A DNA stretch of 64,000 bases from Polytrichum commune (lineage: Eukaryota > Streptophyta > Polytrichopsida > Polytrichales > Polytrichaceae). Under the pieces are notes generated by a model, which saw only the letters and a program-made list of their open reading frames with translations, searched no databases and was not told where the DNA came from. Location of the stretch: contig OX485806.1 in assembly GCA_950295325.1 (NCBI GenBank), positions 11,966,001 to 12,030,000 of the forward strand. The letters run 5' to 3'. A program made the translations under genes and the position numbers. Below, piece after piece: positions 23,096-43,200 of the stretch (the first letter of the stretch is position 1; the number at the start of each line of letters is the position of its first letter).

Positions 23096-24676
23096 CAGTG
23101 ACTTCAAGAAATGAGTCTATGAGGGTATTTGATTTAGAAAAGTAACAACGTAGAGAGTATGAAGAATCAAAGCAATAAATTTTGAACATGAAAGTTTGAG
23201 AGCATGAAGTAACTGACAACCTCAAGAAAATTGAAAAGAAATTGCCACTAGATTAAAAAAATACATAGTGCCAAAGTTGACTATGTACATAGACTCATTT
23301 TTTGAGGCATTATAGAAAGAGTCTTGTCCACTTTCCACGAGCAGCCAAAACAGCTGCAATTCGATCCGGCATGCTAGCATACAATCTCTCACACTGCTCT
23401 GTAGTGATCGTCTTATAAGTCTCCTCCACACGCTCCCATAATTGCAAAAGACCTACAGGAGGAGTTGGATAGGAATTCAAACGATGTTTGAGAATTGCCC
23501 AAACATGTTCTATGGGATTTAGGTCTGGGGATTGAGCTGGCCACTCTAAAATAGTGAATGGTTGCTTTAAGAACCATTTCTGAACAATCTTTGCCTTATG
23601 TATAGGAGCATTATCATGCTGGAAAATGACGTTATCAAGGTTCAAGTATCCTAATCTCTCTAAACTCAAGTACAAATCTCCATGCAAGATTGTAATATAG
23701 TCCTTCGCATTTATACGCCCATCCACCTTTTGTAAATCACCTACACCTCTTGTTGTCATACAACTCCATAGCATCAAAGACCCTCCACCATGCTTCACTG
23801 TTTGCTTCACCGCACGATCAGGGAAGCTTTTTTGGTCATTGACCCAACACCAAGTCCTCCCATCCGCATTGAAACGATTTATCTTCATTTCATCACTGAA
23901 TACAACTCTCTTCCAATCCTCTATTGTCCACTCTTCATGAATTCTTGCAAATCGTAACCTCTCATACATTTTTATGTGACAAACAAGACTTAGGAATCTT
24001 CTCACAGGCACTCAATCCAGCATCTCTCAAAGCAGACCGCAAAGTGTTATCACAGAAACCCACTTCTCTACCCTCTCTCAACACATTTGTTGCATGTACT
24101 GCCGTTTCCAGCCCTCCAACCGTGACCAAACGCACAGCACGTCGTCTCTCTGAAGTGCTAAGAATCTTTGGAACACCTCGTTTTGGCAATTCTAAGTTAC
24201 TACAATGTTTCTTCCTCACTCTATTCACCGTACTCAGTGAGAAACCCAATGACTTCGCAACCACTCTTATACTCTTACCTTTCATCAAAATAGCAACAAT
24301 ATCTCTCACTTTGTCTCCTGAAATTGGCTTCATCATGCCAATTCTAATTCCTATTCTCCACAGTATGGTCCACAAGAAGGAAGAGAAGAGAAATCACAAA
24401 AAAATTCATCAAAAAACACAAATTTCTCTATGTTCTACACTCATGTGAAGTTGCTCCACAAGCCACCTCAAAAAATGAGTCTATAAGGGTACATGCACAT
24501 TTGTGATCTTAACTCACAATGTAGATATTATTTAGGCAAAGCACCATGTGGCATGTGTTAAGAGTGCATGAGGCACAATACATTTTTTTGCTCGGCTTCA
24601 TCCACCTTAATGTTTCCCAGCTAGCCCCCATCAATGCTCCTTGATAGGGGCATTGACTCATTTCTTGAAGTCACTG
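23096..24676 (-). mobile_element. Tc1-type DNA transposon, complete (1,581 bp)
   Basis: The ends are perfect 22-bp inverted repeats (CAGTGACTTCAAGAAATGAG + TC at 23096-23117 and its complement at 24655-24676). Each is bordered by TA (23094-23095 and 24677-24678), the Tc1/mariner target duplication. A second perfect inverted pair of about 19 bp, CCTCAAAAAATGAGTCTAT and its complement, lies at 23289-23307 and 24466-24484, some 190 bp inside each end. One transposase gene fills the interior on the minus strand. The outer and inner motifs share (A)AATGAGTCTAT but are inverted relative to each other within each end. Confidence 0.93.
23310..24375 (-). pseudogene. Tc1-family DD34E transposase with one frameshift
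   Basis: Cut-and-paste transposase reading 24375 to 23310; MMKPISGDKVRDIVAI (ATG near 24336) is the likelier start. The first part holds two helix-turn-helix regions (SIRVVAKSLGFSLSTVNRVR and RRAVRLVTVGGLETAVHATN) for end binding. The catalytic part shows VVFSDEMKI (first Asp), IFQHDNAPIH (second Asp) and SPDLNPIEHVW (Glu), with 34 residues between the last two: DD34E, the Tc1 signature. The frame breaks once, at five Ts (23969-23973), between the binding and catalytic parts; one base fewer would join them as SHK-MYERLRFA. Everything else, including the C terminus, is open, so decay is recent or the shift is a sequencing error. Total about 340 residues, normal for the family. Confidence 0.9.
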
Positions 24677-24678
24677 TA

Positions 24679-25633
24679 TAAATAGAATTGGTGACCAACT
24701 ACAAACAGCTGCATGTAGTCTAAAACACCTCTATACAACACTCATAAGTCCAATATATACCACTTTGACCTTTAAGGTTAAGGTGGTCGCAACTATTTGT
24801 AACACTTTGTCTATTTTTTCAAAGTAAATTACCAAGTCAAATTTTCCAAAACCCATTGTGATCATATTGGACTATCCATTTGAATTACCCATCTAAATTT
24901 ATAACCCATTCTTTGCATGAGATGCAGTGCTTCGGGAGTAACCGTTAGTTGTCTTGTCACTTGTGGTTCACAATGCCCCAATGAACAAGAATCCTTGAAA
25001 GAAAGAAAGAAAGAAAAGACTTAAAACTCCTGCAAATTAGGCAATTCAGACTATAGTTGCAGGGTTGCCGCAAGCTTTAGGAGAGCAAGCTCTACATGTA
25101 AATCAAATGATAAGTATGTGTTATAACAGCAAAATGATGCCAAGTAAAGTACATTGCAATCGATGAGTGGCATACATGGAAAAGCAAGAGTTGCAAAGGA
25201 CCTCCCGAAACTCGGAAAAGGGAATATACACAATTTTACTTCAAACCAGGGAGGTGAAGTTCAGTAGTGCCTGCACCTATTTCTTGATGCACTTTATTTA
25301 TTGGTCCTGACCATGACTTCAAAGAGCAGAGACCACTTAAATTGAATCAACTTAAAAGAGCATGTGTATACCTGTGTGTACCTAGACGCCAAACCATTTA
25401 CATCTACCTGCTTACATTAGATAATCAGCAAAGTTTTGAAACGCACCAGTGCTGAGGCCTGCCATTTGAAACAATGGGGTACCAACAGGCAGATCCAAAG
25501 TACAAGCAAACCGGCATGTAAGGTCAGGGATTTGAGCAATGCTATAATGAATGAAAGGAATAAAGAAAGAAGTTTAAAAAAAAAAGGGGGTGGGGGTGGT
25601 TGGGGGGGGGGGGGGGGGGTATGGGGACAGAAG
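24679..25633. other. Flank between the Tc1 element and the NDR gene
   Basis: Likely 3' untranslated and downstream sequence of the kinase gene. It holds a short (GAAA)n run near 25000 and a striking poly-A/poly-G tract at 25576-25620. No other gene is recognised. Confidence 0.5.
25576..25620 (+). repeat. Poly-A/poly-G tract just after the NDR stop codon
   Basis: Ten As are followed by GGGGG, T, GGGGG, TGGTT and then 18 Gs. The plus strand could fold as a G-quadruplex. In the kinase transcript this is a C-rich then U-rich tract about 15-60 nt after the stop codon. Read length errors are common here. Confidence 0.85.
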
Positions 25634-33272
<7,639 letters not shown>

Positions 33273-34212
33273 CTTACACCACCAATCAGCTTCTAACTAC
33301 TCTAATTACTGCTCTCTGCCTCTTAAAAACCCAAACCGCAACACCATCATCTCTCTAAGCACGCAGCAGCAGCAGCAAGTCCTCTCTCTCCTGTGTGAAC
33401 GAATTCCTGTTGCCTGGCTTCTCCTGTATCCAGAAATTCTTCTCTTAAGAAAAAGACCTAAAAGATAAAACACGATCCCCTGTTCCGAAAAGTCAACATT
33501 CCATCAATTCCCCCGATCTTATGATGGCTACAAAGAGCACAAAAAAGTCTCGCTTAAATTATGGATGTAAACCCTTCTCTTTACATCATCATCTATGATG
33601 ATGATCCCCAATGGCCGAATGCCTTGGTTATGGCTGATGAGGTCCTAATGCTGCAGCGGCAACAAGATGACATAAAATCCCACACCCTACCCTCAGTCCG
33701 CCATGCGAGAGCTTGAGCCACATCACACCGTCCATCACACAAAACCAAAACTCAAACCAAGACTACCAGGGCAACTTACTAACTTAACCCCCTCGGAGCC
33801 GCAATGAATTTGCCCTCGTTTCAACCTCGTTTTTGGCATGCGGAGTTATGCATGTATGTAGCTGGCTCGAGGCTCGAGGCTCCAAGAAAGCAGACCAGAA
33901 ATGATTTCTTACACCGCGTGCTTGCTCTAATTCTGAGAGTCTTAAGAGGGAGTCATTTACATGCTGAGTAGGCTATTCCATAATGGCGATGATGCCAATT
34001 CCGCTCCGTAAGTGCTCATTTCTGCACCGTTTCCGGTGATTCCAAGGCCACCCGAGAGGCCGGAACATTATCCCGAGGATGATTCGCGTGTGGGTGGGGG
34101 GTGCAGTAGTGCGAGTCGGAGTGATGGCGAGCGACAGATTTGGCTTTCCGGTCTGTGAGTTGAGTTGGTGCTGCTAAAGAAAACGTGGAGCGGGGACGGG
34201 GTAGGGTTTTAC
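33273..34212. other. Upstream region of the NDR gene
   Basis: Likely 5' untranslated region and promoter. A (GCA)n run at 33364-33376 and CT-rich stretches resemble plant leaders. I see no clear TATA box. No other gene is supported. Confidence 0.4.
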
Positions 34213-34376
34213 CTCGAAGGAGGGGATAGCATTGACTCGTCACCGAAGCACAGCAAAGAGCTCAACCATGGATGAAAGATGGATGAAAGATGGATGAAAG
34301 ATGGATGAAAGATGGATGAGACTCTTTCTTCAAATGTAAAGAACCTCGATGATGATGATAATAATAATAATAATAA
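34213..34376. repeat. GATGGATGAAA and AATA short tandem repeats with a unit of the 190-bp repeat
   Basis: GGAGGGGATAGCATTGACTC starts a unit that recurs inside the neighbouring transposon at 34852, 35048 and about 35249. Here it contains five GATGGATGAAA copies (34267-34319) and ends in (GAT)n(AAT)n at 34350-34376. Confidence 0.8.
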
Positions 34377-34443
34377 TCTACCTTACCCAAATGAATGGGA
34401 AGAACCGATCGCTAGTTACAGATGAACCAGTTGCGTTTGATCA

Positions 34444-35617
34444 GGGGCTGATCACACCAACCAGTTCTAACATCATCCGTCGGCATCTCCGTCTGTAATA
34501 GTGTGAAAAGTGATGGGCCAACATCTATTTTTGAACATAATCCCCAACAATTTCACGGCTAGAATTGGACGGAAAGTTTGGTGTGATCGGGGCATGAGAA
34601 ATAACGGGTTGAAGTTCTAAGACTTCGGGAAAATTATTGACCATTCTAGAAGAATCTGTAAAATGTACCCCATTTTAATAAAGAAAAACCGAAAGATCAC
34701 AACATGTAACTCGTTCGACTTGGAAACACTAGGATCTTGACCGATTGTGCCTAAAAATCTCCCCGGACACGAACCTTACCTACTTTCCCTTCCAAGAGTT
34801 GGGGCACTTATGGGCCAACTCTTGGCAAAAGTCATCCCACCTTTCTTTAGGAGGGCAGAGCATTGACTCATCACCGAAGTGAGCGTCCAGCTATGGATGG
34901 ATGAAATATAGTAGATAGATGGTGGATAGATGAGACTCTCTTCCTTCAAATGTAAAACACCTCAAGAAAATTTCTATACCTACTTTTTCCTTCATTTGGG
35001 ACACTTATGGGCACTTATTACTGTAAAAAGCCATCCCACCCTTCTTTAGGAGGGGATAGCATCGACTCATCACTAAAGCAAGCGGTCAACCATGGTTGGA
35101 TGAAATCTAGTAGATAGATTGTAGATGAATGAGAATCCCTTCCTTCAATTGTAAAGAACCTCAAGAAAATCTCCCATGCCTACTTTTTTTCCTTTCAATT
35201 GGGACACTAATGGGCACTAATTAATGTCATAAAAACCCATCCCACCCTTGGGATAGCGTTGACTCATCACCAAAGCAATCGTTCGATTATGGATGGATGA
35301 AATAAAATGGATTATGTGGATGGATGAGACTATCTTCCTTTCAATCGCAAAGAAAACTTACACCTACTTTTTTCCTTTCAATTGGGACACTTATGGGCAC
35401 TTATTTATAATAACCGAAAGCGGACGGGGGAGGGGTGTTGAAGGCCACACGTTTTGGAACTCATGCCCCGATCACACCAAACTTTATGTCCCGTTCCAGT
35501 CGTGAACTTGCTGGGGATTTATGTTGAGAAATAGATGTCGGCCCACCACTTTTCTCACACTATTGCAGCCAGAGATGCCGACAAACGATGCCAGAGCTGG
35601 CCGGAGTGATCAGCCCC
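34444..35617. mobile_element. Non-autonomous inverted-repeat element with 3-bp target duplication (1,174 bp)
   Basis: Long imperfect inverted repeats (about 170 bp) run from GGGGCTGATCAC at 34444 and from the complementary end GTGATCAGCCCC at 35617. Both ends are flanked by TCA (34441-34443 and 35618-35620). A 3-bp duplication and G-rich ends suit the PIF/Harbinger superfamily, but no transposase is present. The centre carries three tandem units of about 190-200 bp that also occur just outside the element. Confidence 0.75.
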
Positions 35618-36217
35618 TCATGGTTACGCAAGATCATTGACCTCACGGCCAGCCCCCACGTCCAACATATCCCTTTTCCACACCTTCCTAACCACAAAGT
35701 GCTATTAGGTTGGGTGTCATAGTGAATGGAGTGAGGTGTATGTGTGTTTGTTCCATAGCTCTATCAAGTTTTGGTTGGGATAGTTTATAAATGAGAGCTT
35801 ATTATTTTCGGGTTACCTCTTCACAATCACGGACAATGCCGATGTGTAAGGTCAATGAACGATCTTAAGCCCCTCCGTATTGACCTTGGAAGTTGAGGAT
35901 GGGCCTTAGGCTCATGCATGTTCAAGTTGAGGATGCATATTCAAGTGTATTTGGGTGCATCCCGATGATGTTGGACAACACCCCCCCCCCTTGCATTCAT
36001 GGACATTTATTGTTCGTTGTTTAAGGAGTATCTTCAAAGTTGAGATGTCATGTTACATGTGAATTTTGGTACCATAGGTCGTAGGTAGGTAGGTGGGTCC
36101 CATGGCAACTTCGATACTGCTCATTCATTTATTAAAATGGAATTGTCACGGCTCACAAACTTTCACATTAAAAGTTGTGAAAGAGAATTGATGTGGGACG
36201 AATTTTAATGATATGAT

Positions 36218-36328
36218 ACCAGCAAAGCCCACCCGTTGCAAGGTAGACAGTATACCCCACCCTACACCAAGGGGATTCTTGAGCAGGGTAGGGCCAAAGG
36301 GTTCATATTCACGTCATATTGCCTGCCT
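36218..36328 (+). mobile_element. SINE tail fragment
   Basis: GCCCACCCGTTGCAAGGTAG … TTGAGCAGGGTAGGGCCAA matches the 3' half of the SINE at 17641. The tRNA-like head is missing. It abuts the fold-back element at 36331. Confidence 0.6.
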
Positions 36329-36330
36329 TC

Positions 36331-36656
36331 ATCACATCTTCATTCGACTGGGCCCCGGCTTTCCCACGCCTCCTTCGCTACCTAGTCTTCCTGCCCGCAC
36401 CTGCCTGGGAACTCTTCCTCGTTGGGAACCAATGTGATAATACCTGGTCAAAATTACAGATATTCAAGTTGACATCACTTCCATTATTCCTAGGTGAATT
36501 GACAGAGTTCCTTCACATGCCAAAGGAGCTTAATGGCTTAAGTGACCGGGTACTGTCACATTGGTTCCCATCATGGAAGAGTTCCCACGCAGGTGCGGGC
36601 AGGAAGACCGGGCAATGAAGGAGGCAGTGAAGGGCCTAGTCGAATGAAGATGTGAT
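36331..36656. mobile_element. Fold-back element with about 100-bp inverted repeats (326 bp)
   Basis: ATCACATCTTCATTCGACTG at the left end is mirrored at the right end (…AGTCGAATGAAGATGTGAT), and complementarity continues for about 100 bp on each side, including CTTCCTGCCCGCACCTGC and GGGAACCAATGTGA. The arms are GC-rich; the 120-bp centre is AT-rich. No clear target duplication was found, so the superfamily is open (MULE or other). Confidence 0.75.
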
Positions 36657-36859
36657 CTAGCCTGGGGCGTCGGTTTCTCATATCGATCCGATCAATGTGA
36701 TGTGACAAAACTCTTTGTGCAAGCCATTAAGTATGTACTCCCAAAGTTGGAAGTAAGTGAGGGATACAAGATTAAAAAAAAAAGGACATGGTACGTAAGG
36801 TAGATGGATCTTGAATGGTTAGTTTTCCAACTAGCCCACTTTCTCCTTATACACGGAAG

Positions 36860-37200
36860 CACACAATTAGTACGAGATGGTTAGCAAATCCAAATGGAGG
36901 CCATTGTCACTTTCCTCGAGGCTCATTTCCCGAGCTCATATGAATGTTCTATTGGCTATGAAGCTTTCTCATGCTTATCGAATGGCCATATATATAGGGC
37001 CCTTTAATTTTGTCGATTATTGAGTTTAATATGGTTATCATAATTTGAGCTTGCAATCCAATCTCTTGTAACACACATTTCTCTTTGGTATCCGGTCTTG
37101 AAGGCACACAAAACCACATACCACTCAAATATAAGCACCTTCAAAATAAGGAACGTAACCAAATGAGAGGGGGTGTCTACCTTATTAGGGAACATTGTAG
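36860..37200 (+). repeat. Dispersed repeat A, longest copy with 59685
   Basis: AGCAAATCCAAAT, CACTTTCCTC, TTATCATAATTTGAGC, CAATCTCTT and CACTCAAATATA occur in the same order as near 56.8-57.0 and 59.7-60.0 kb. The minus strand holds a 63-codon frame resembling those of the other two copies. Confidence 0.65.
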
Positions 37201-40200
37201 ACCTTGGACAACTAAAACAACTAATTCAACTATTAGTTAAGTAGTTGCCTTCCGTAACTATAGTTATTTGCAATTTGACCTACCAGAAAATGTAGTTAAC
37301 TATAGTTGGTTTAAATTCGGTCTGCCAAAAAAGATAGTTAATTATAATTTTATCTAGTTAACTAAATACATAGTTAACTAAAGTTAAGCGCAACATGTTC
37401 CCATAACTATGTTGTAGTGTCACTACTGTAGTGTGTTATTTGTGTTGGTGGTGTACATGGAGGTTGTTCTAGAGCCCAACACTGTGAGTCATTGTATAAA
37501 AACGTTTCTTAACGATCCTCAGTGGCCCGAGCATATTAAAGACCCTCAACAAGAGGCGAACTTTTCCCAACATATAAATAATAATACTTGTAATTTTTTT
37601 TCTAGTTGACTACAATTGTTCTTCAAATTGGTTTGAAATTTTTCTAGTTAACTATTGTTATTTTGGCAGTTGTCCAAGGTCTGCAACATTGTCGAAGTGC
37701 CCTCCTTATTTCATGCAACTTGGGAAGACATTAAGTTAACTGTGGTGACTTGTCAACAAAGGAAGGAGCCGGAGAGGTTCACCTATGATTGGATGATTGG
37801 TTTGGGCGGATGAAAAACTGGCTGGATGATCTGAAGGGGGAGGGATGGATGGATGGAAAGTCCTCCTTCAACTCCCAAGAGTCTTACTTTACTTGGATGT
37901 TTTTTGGTTTCCTTTTCGTTCACGGAAGGTAAACCCCCGATTGTGCATCTCTTCAATCCCACTAGCACGGAGTCCATCTTTTCATGAAAATAATGAAGGA
38001 GACTTTCGTAGTTCTTGGAAGGAAGGAATATAAATTATTGACTCCCCACCAAAGAAACCTAAATGTTCAACCATGGATGTATGGGTGGGTGGGTGGGTGG
38101 ATGGATGAGAATTTCTTATTGGGAAGTCCTCCATCTTGTAATAAGGGTAGACTTTCATGTGTCATTTGTTTTAGTAAAGACAGTTAGATTTTGTTGATGT
38201 TGGCAAAGTTTTGGACAAAATATGCTAACATTTTTGTTAATCGATGTGGATTATCAATAGATAGATAGATTTTATAGGAGGGGGGGGGGAGCAACTTACA
38301 AGAGAATACAAATGTCTTAATATCAAACGAAATGCCAAGCCATAGTTTGGTTGAGGAAAGGTTGAACTTGAGAACCTATTGTGCTAGTAGATTGACGAGC
38401 GGGCTAAAATATTTGATTCTAAAGCATTGGGTAGGTGTATTGGTTGTAGGATTGATCGGGAAGTAAGTTCAAAAGCCATCCCTTTCGGTTCTTTGATATG
38501 TGTGCATGTTAAGGCTTATATCAAACATAATTGCAAATCAATAGTCTAATTGATTGAGGGGTATGTTTATGCAAGATATTAACATGGATGGAGTGGATGG
38601 GTCTATGCTTTCAAATTTGTAGTATGTGAGGAACGTGGGTGTGACTGACCAAAGGCATTAAATTTGCAAGTGAGAAATTCACATCATTGACTATAGGATT
38701 TGCAGACCCCAAATTATATGTGATAAAAAAAAGTATGAAAAAGAAAGAATATTTACATGGAAGAAAGGTTCGATGTCTACTAAGAGGAAGAAACAATTGG
38801 AATCAGTGAAAGACGATTGTTTGACTAATTTATTAGTGTTCGGGCTTGCAATGGAGCTAAGTTGGATATGAATAGTTGAATGTCAAAGGGTAATTGTCAT
38901 AGTAGAAATCGAGGCTAGCATTTATTTGGTTTCAAGTGAGAAGAGGGTGGAAGCTAAAGGGTGATTTGGGAATGACAATAACATGACATTTCATGGCTTC
39001 TTATTTAAGTTCACCCTACCTTTCAAATGTCAACCATTCGTATTTATGGAATACTGAAAAAATCAACAGCATGTTGTACAAACCTATATATAAAAAAAAC
39101 TCATGTTAAGAGTACCTTGGGACGTAATTTTGATTCTAGGATTCATGAAATTATTTCATTTGTGTGGAATGTATTATATTCTTGAGTGATTCTTGGTGGT
39201 TGCTGTCTACCATGATGCGTATATAAATTCATATATACACAAAATCTTAAAGATTAAATGAAAGAATTATGACAAATTAAAAGAAAGATTAAAATATGGA
39301 CCTTTAATGAGCTTTGCGGTATTGGCTGATGGTTACAATTGAGTTGGCATTTGGTCACTTTTGTCGAGACCAAGTAAAAAAATAGAATCTTTGTATAATG
39401 TTATTAAACTAATATTTAATCAATGAAAACTAGAAATCATGGAAGGGTGACTACACCGCCATTTCAAGTTTTACTGAAAAAAAACATGCTAGTTGATAGG
39501 AGACTATTGACTACACCACAATGCTATCGGCTTTGGTGAAGAGGCCAAAAAAAAAGGTACTATATGCATGGATATTGACAACGGTTGTGTCTATATTTGT
39601 GCATTGCACAACGTCCGGTTAAAATGAATTCATTGCCAAACTATTGCATGGGTAAAATAGCATGAGATTGATAGATTGTCATCAAATGCATGTACTGTGG
39701 TTGAGAGGCTTCTAAACCTTTATGTGCGAGTCTATGAATTGTCCACCCAAAATACTAAATAATAGTATGAAATAAACCAAACATGTTTTTTTATTAAACT
39801 TATGTAAGACACTTAAACAATGTAAATATCACCTTATAAGTCTTCCTTGGGTGTTTCCTTGGAGTCTGTCGTATTCAAAACCTAGACTACAAGCACATTT
39901 GAGCCCACTATCACCAACATTTCTATCAATAACCCTTGATATGGACCTTAAATGGTGTGATCACATACACCCTCCCCCCCCCCCCCCACACACACACACA
40001 ATTAGTGTCGTATGTTGAACGTACAATTGTTAACAAATCCTGAGTAGATTGTCCAATCTTTTGTTATGCATAAAAAAAAAAAAAAGTTGGTATACATCCT
40101 TAGATTTATACCTAGCCATACACCTCTCAAATACAAACGTTTCATTAAGATAAGTGACCAAATTATGCTCGGTCAATCCATGACCCTTGGTATCATAGAG

Positions 40201-43200
40201 CCCTCCACTAAAATATGACAATAGCTTGAGGACAAAGAACCTCTTCATTTATGTGTTGTTTACTCATGAAAGCAGTGTGTCCATACATCTATACATTCAC
40301 CTACAATGATGTGAGGCCCTTGTGGTGGGATTTACACCTACTGGGTAGGTGGAGGTGGGGTTCTTATTTATTGCAATTGGGTCCCACTAGACTAAATCTC
40401 AAGTATAAAGAAAACCCATTGGGATATACAATGCTACTTTGCGTTTTCACAATCCCCCCCCCCCCTTCTTTTTCTCTAGTAGGTGTCACAAAACTTTACT
40501 CCTTTCATGAAGTTTCAAGTTTCATGCTAAAGAAGTAAGGTACATGTGAAACATTGAAGTCTACAATCGTAGGAAATGCTATCCATTTTGTGCCACATAG
40601 GATTTCAAGTACAATATACATTTCGTTTGCATGACCCTCCAAGGCCTTTAGTGTAAAGCACACTCCAACTACCTCCACGTTCCCCACCAAACGAGAGGCT
40701 TTGAGATGGAGTTTGCATGGACCCTTAGCATTGTTTAAAAAAAATGCCAAGTGGCATGGTCTTGTACACCTTGCACTCCAAAAGGCCTACTCCAAAATGG
40801 TATCCATTTGATGCCACGTAGGATGCCACGTAGGATGACACGTCATCGTTATATCAAACCACTTTTTCTTACACGTTGGGTCCACGGGTAGATCACTCCA
40901 TTGTCAAGTTGAACACCATGTGCGACCAAGAAAAATCTTCTTTTGGTAAGTTGCACCACCAAAATGGGTCAAAAGTTTATCAAATGTTTTTCATGAGTAG
41001 ATATACACAGTACCTATGACATAGTTAAAAGTGGTAACTAAATTTGATGATTTGTTTTTTTTCATAAAACATACCATTTCTAACTAGAATGACACAAAAT
41101 TGAACTAAAACAATTACTAAAAAAATAAAGATGACTAAAAACTTCAAAAAAGTATACAAAAGATACTATCAATGGTTATGTATATGTAGAAAAAGTATCA
41201 TAAATTTTAAAATTATATATGGCATGTAATATAGGGGTAGCAAACTTTGTCCGAACGTGGTGTCAACTTGACAATGAAGTGACCTCCCCGTGGTTGGGTC
41301 CCTCAACCGTCCATAGTGTCGGCTGGGTGTGAATCGAATCTAGGTTGTTCTTGGTGTTTTTTCCATGATGGAAAACTTTGATCACATGATGAGAGGTTCA
41401 CCGTACCTTCGCCCCCAACTTTCATGTGAAGTGGCCAATAGACACATTGCTTTCCCTTTTTGGGTTTGTTACCCATTTAAGGTCAAAAAGGTCTCAAAGT
41501 CCGGCCTATAATCAACCATTTTCCTCATACGGGTGCATTTAATTGAGAAAGAATTTTTTGGACCACCGTTGACTTTGAGGGCCTTTTGTTTCACTTGCTA
41601 CCCTTGCAATTTGGATTGGGCATTCACATAGTGTAGGTGACTTCAATATACATCTACAAGGAGAAGAAAGAACACAACTTTGGACCACTTTGAGAAGACC
41701 CGAGAGTTGCAACATATACATTTCCATGTGAGAGTGCTCAATGAGAATAATGTTTTGGTTGATATTGGATGATGGGATGGATGCTATGTTATTGTGTACA
41801 ACTAAGCTTGGAACCATACATATGAGGATTTAAATGTCTGATTATGGAAGATATGTGTTTATTATAGTTTGTATGGTGTCAAAGTCCGTTATTGGGTGGT
41901 GAGTGTCTCTTGTATTGGTCTGGAGTGCCATGTGTGGGCATGTATATGGTGTTGCCCAAAATGCTAAAGATAGAATCTTATAACTCAACGAGCAATAACC
42001 ACGAGCAAGCAAGCTTGCCTCCACCTTGAGCTTTGTTGACCACATATTGAAGAATGATTATCCTTATATTTAAAGTCAAAATACATGAAACTTGCATGAA
42101 TATGTATATTGTTCAAAACATCTACCACTTTGTCCACATGACGAGGCAATGAGTTGGGTTTCTATAGGAAAAGCAGGCCACATGAATCTTCATAGCATGA
42201 AAGGTTAATAATTTCAATGAGTCCTCGCCAAGAGTTTAAATCGTTCTTTTTAATGTGTTCAAAACATAATCTAGGCCATGGATAAATAAACATATAGTTA
42301 TAAGTGACATTGATGCTCAACACTAGTATGTAATAACCATGTCATGTACCTTGATGTAATCACCTTTGACATAAATAGCATAAAATAATTATGTGATTCC
42401 CAATATGTTATTGTGCATAACAAGTCGGGATGAAGCCTCTCAAATACATCTACAATTTAACATATATTTTTTTGCATACAATTATTCATGTTGCCCTCCT
42501 TTTGTGTTGTTACCCCAAGGTAGGTGTTCTTATGACGATTTGTGATCTCAAGGGTCCTAGATCAAGGGTTCTTGAAACCCACATAAGCTGAAGGTGAAAA
42601 TGTTGAAAGCTCTTTGTAATTTGACATTATCTTTCTTAAAAGACCAACCCCATAGTTAACATCTAGAGAATGTGAATCACTCTAGTTAAATGTTAGATGG
42701 AATGAATTAGGTATAAACCTCAGGGGGGGGGGGCTATATGTTACATCAGACGCCCCCAACATGATTGCCACAATGTTGTCAGTTAGTGTGTTGTGACTGT
42801 ACATAACATGAAACATTTATGACTTTAGATTTGACCATCCAAGAACCTCTATTAAGTTTATAAACTCGTGGATTGATCCATCATAATAGTTTAGTTTCTA
42901 TTAAAATATTGTTTTATGCAAAAATTCTATGACTTTTGATTTGACAACACAAGAACCTCTATTACAAATTTGAAATTTATTCATTTTAATGATTATGATT
43001 ATTTCTATTTGCTTAAAAAATATTTGACAAAGTAGTTGTAATGAGTACCACTAACTTATATAGAACCGATGTGCATAACAATAGTCAACCTATGAAACTT
43101 GTTCTTTCCCTAAACCCAATAAAACCTACCTTCTCTCTTCCATCCACGCACGCATCCACTTTATAATCATTAAATCAACATCATGCATCATGCACGCACT

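Noticed and set aside
23924-24448. 174-codon plus-strand open frame
   Set aside because: It is the antisense shadow of the Tc1 transposase, whose motifs are clear on the minus strand.
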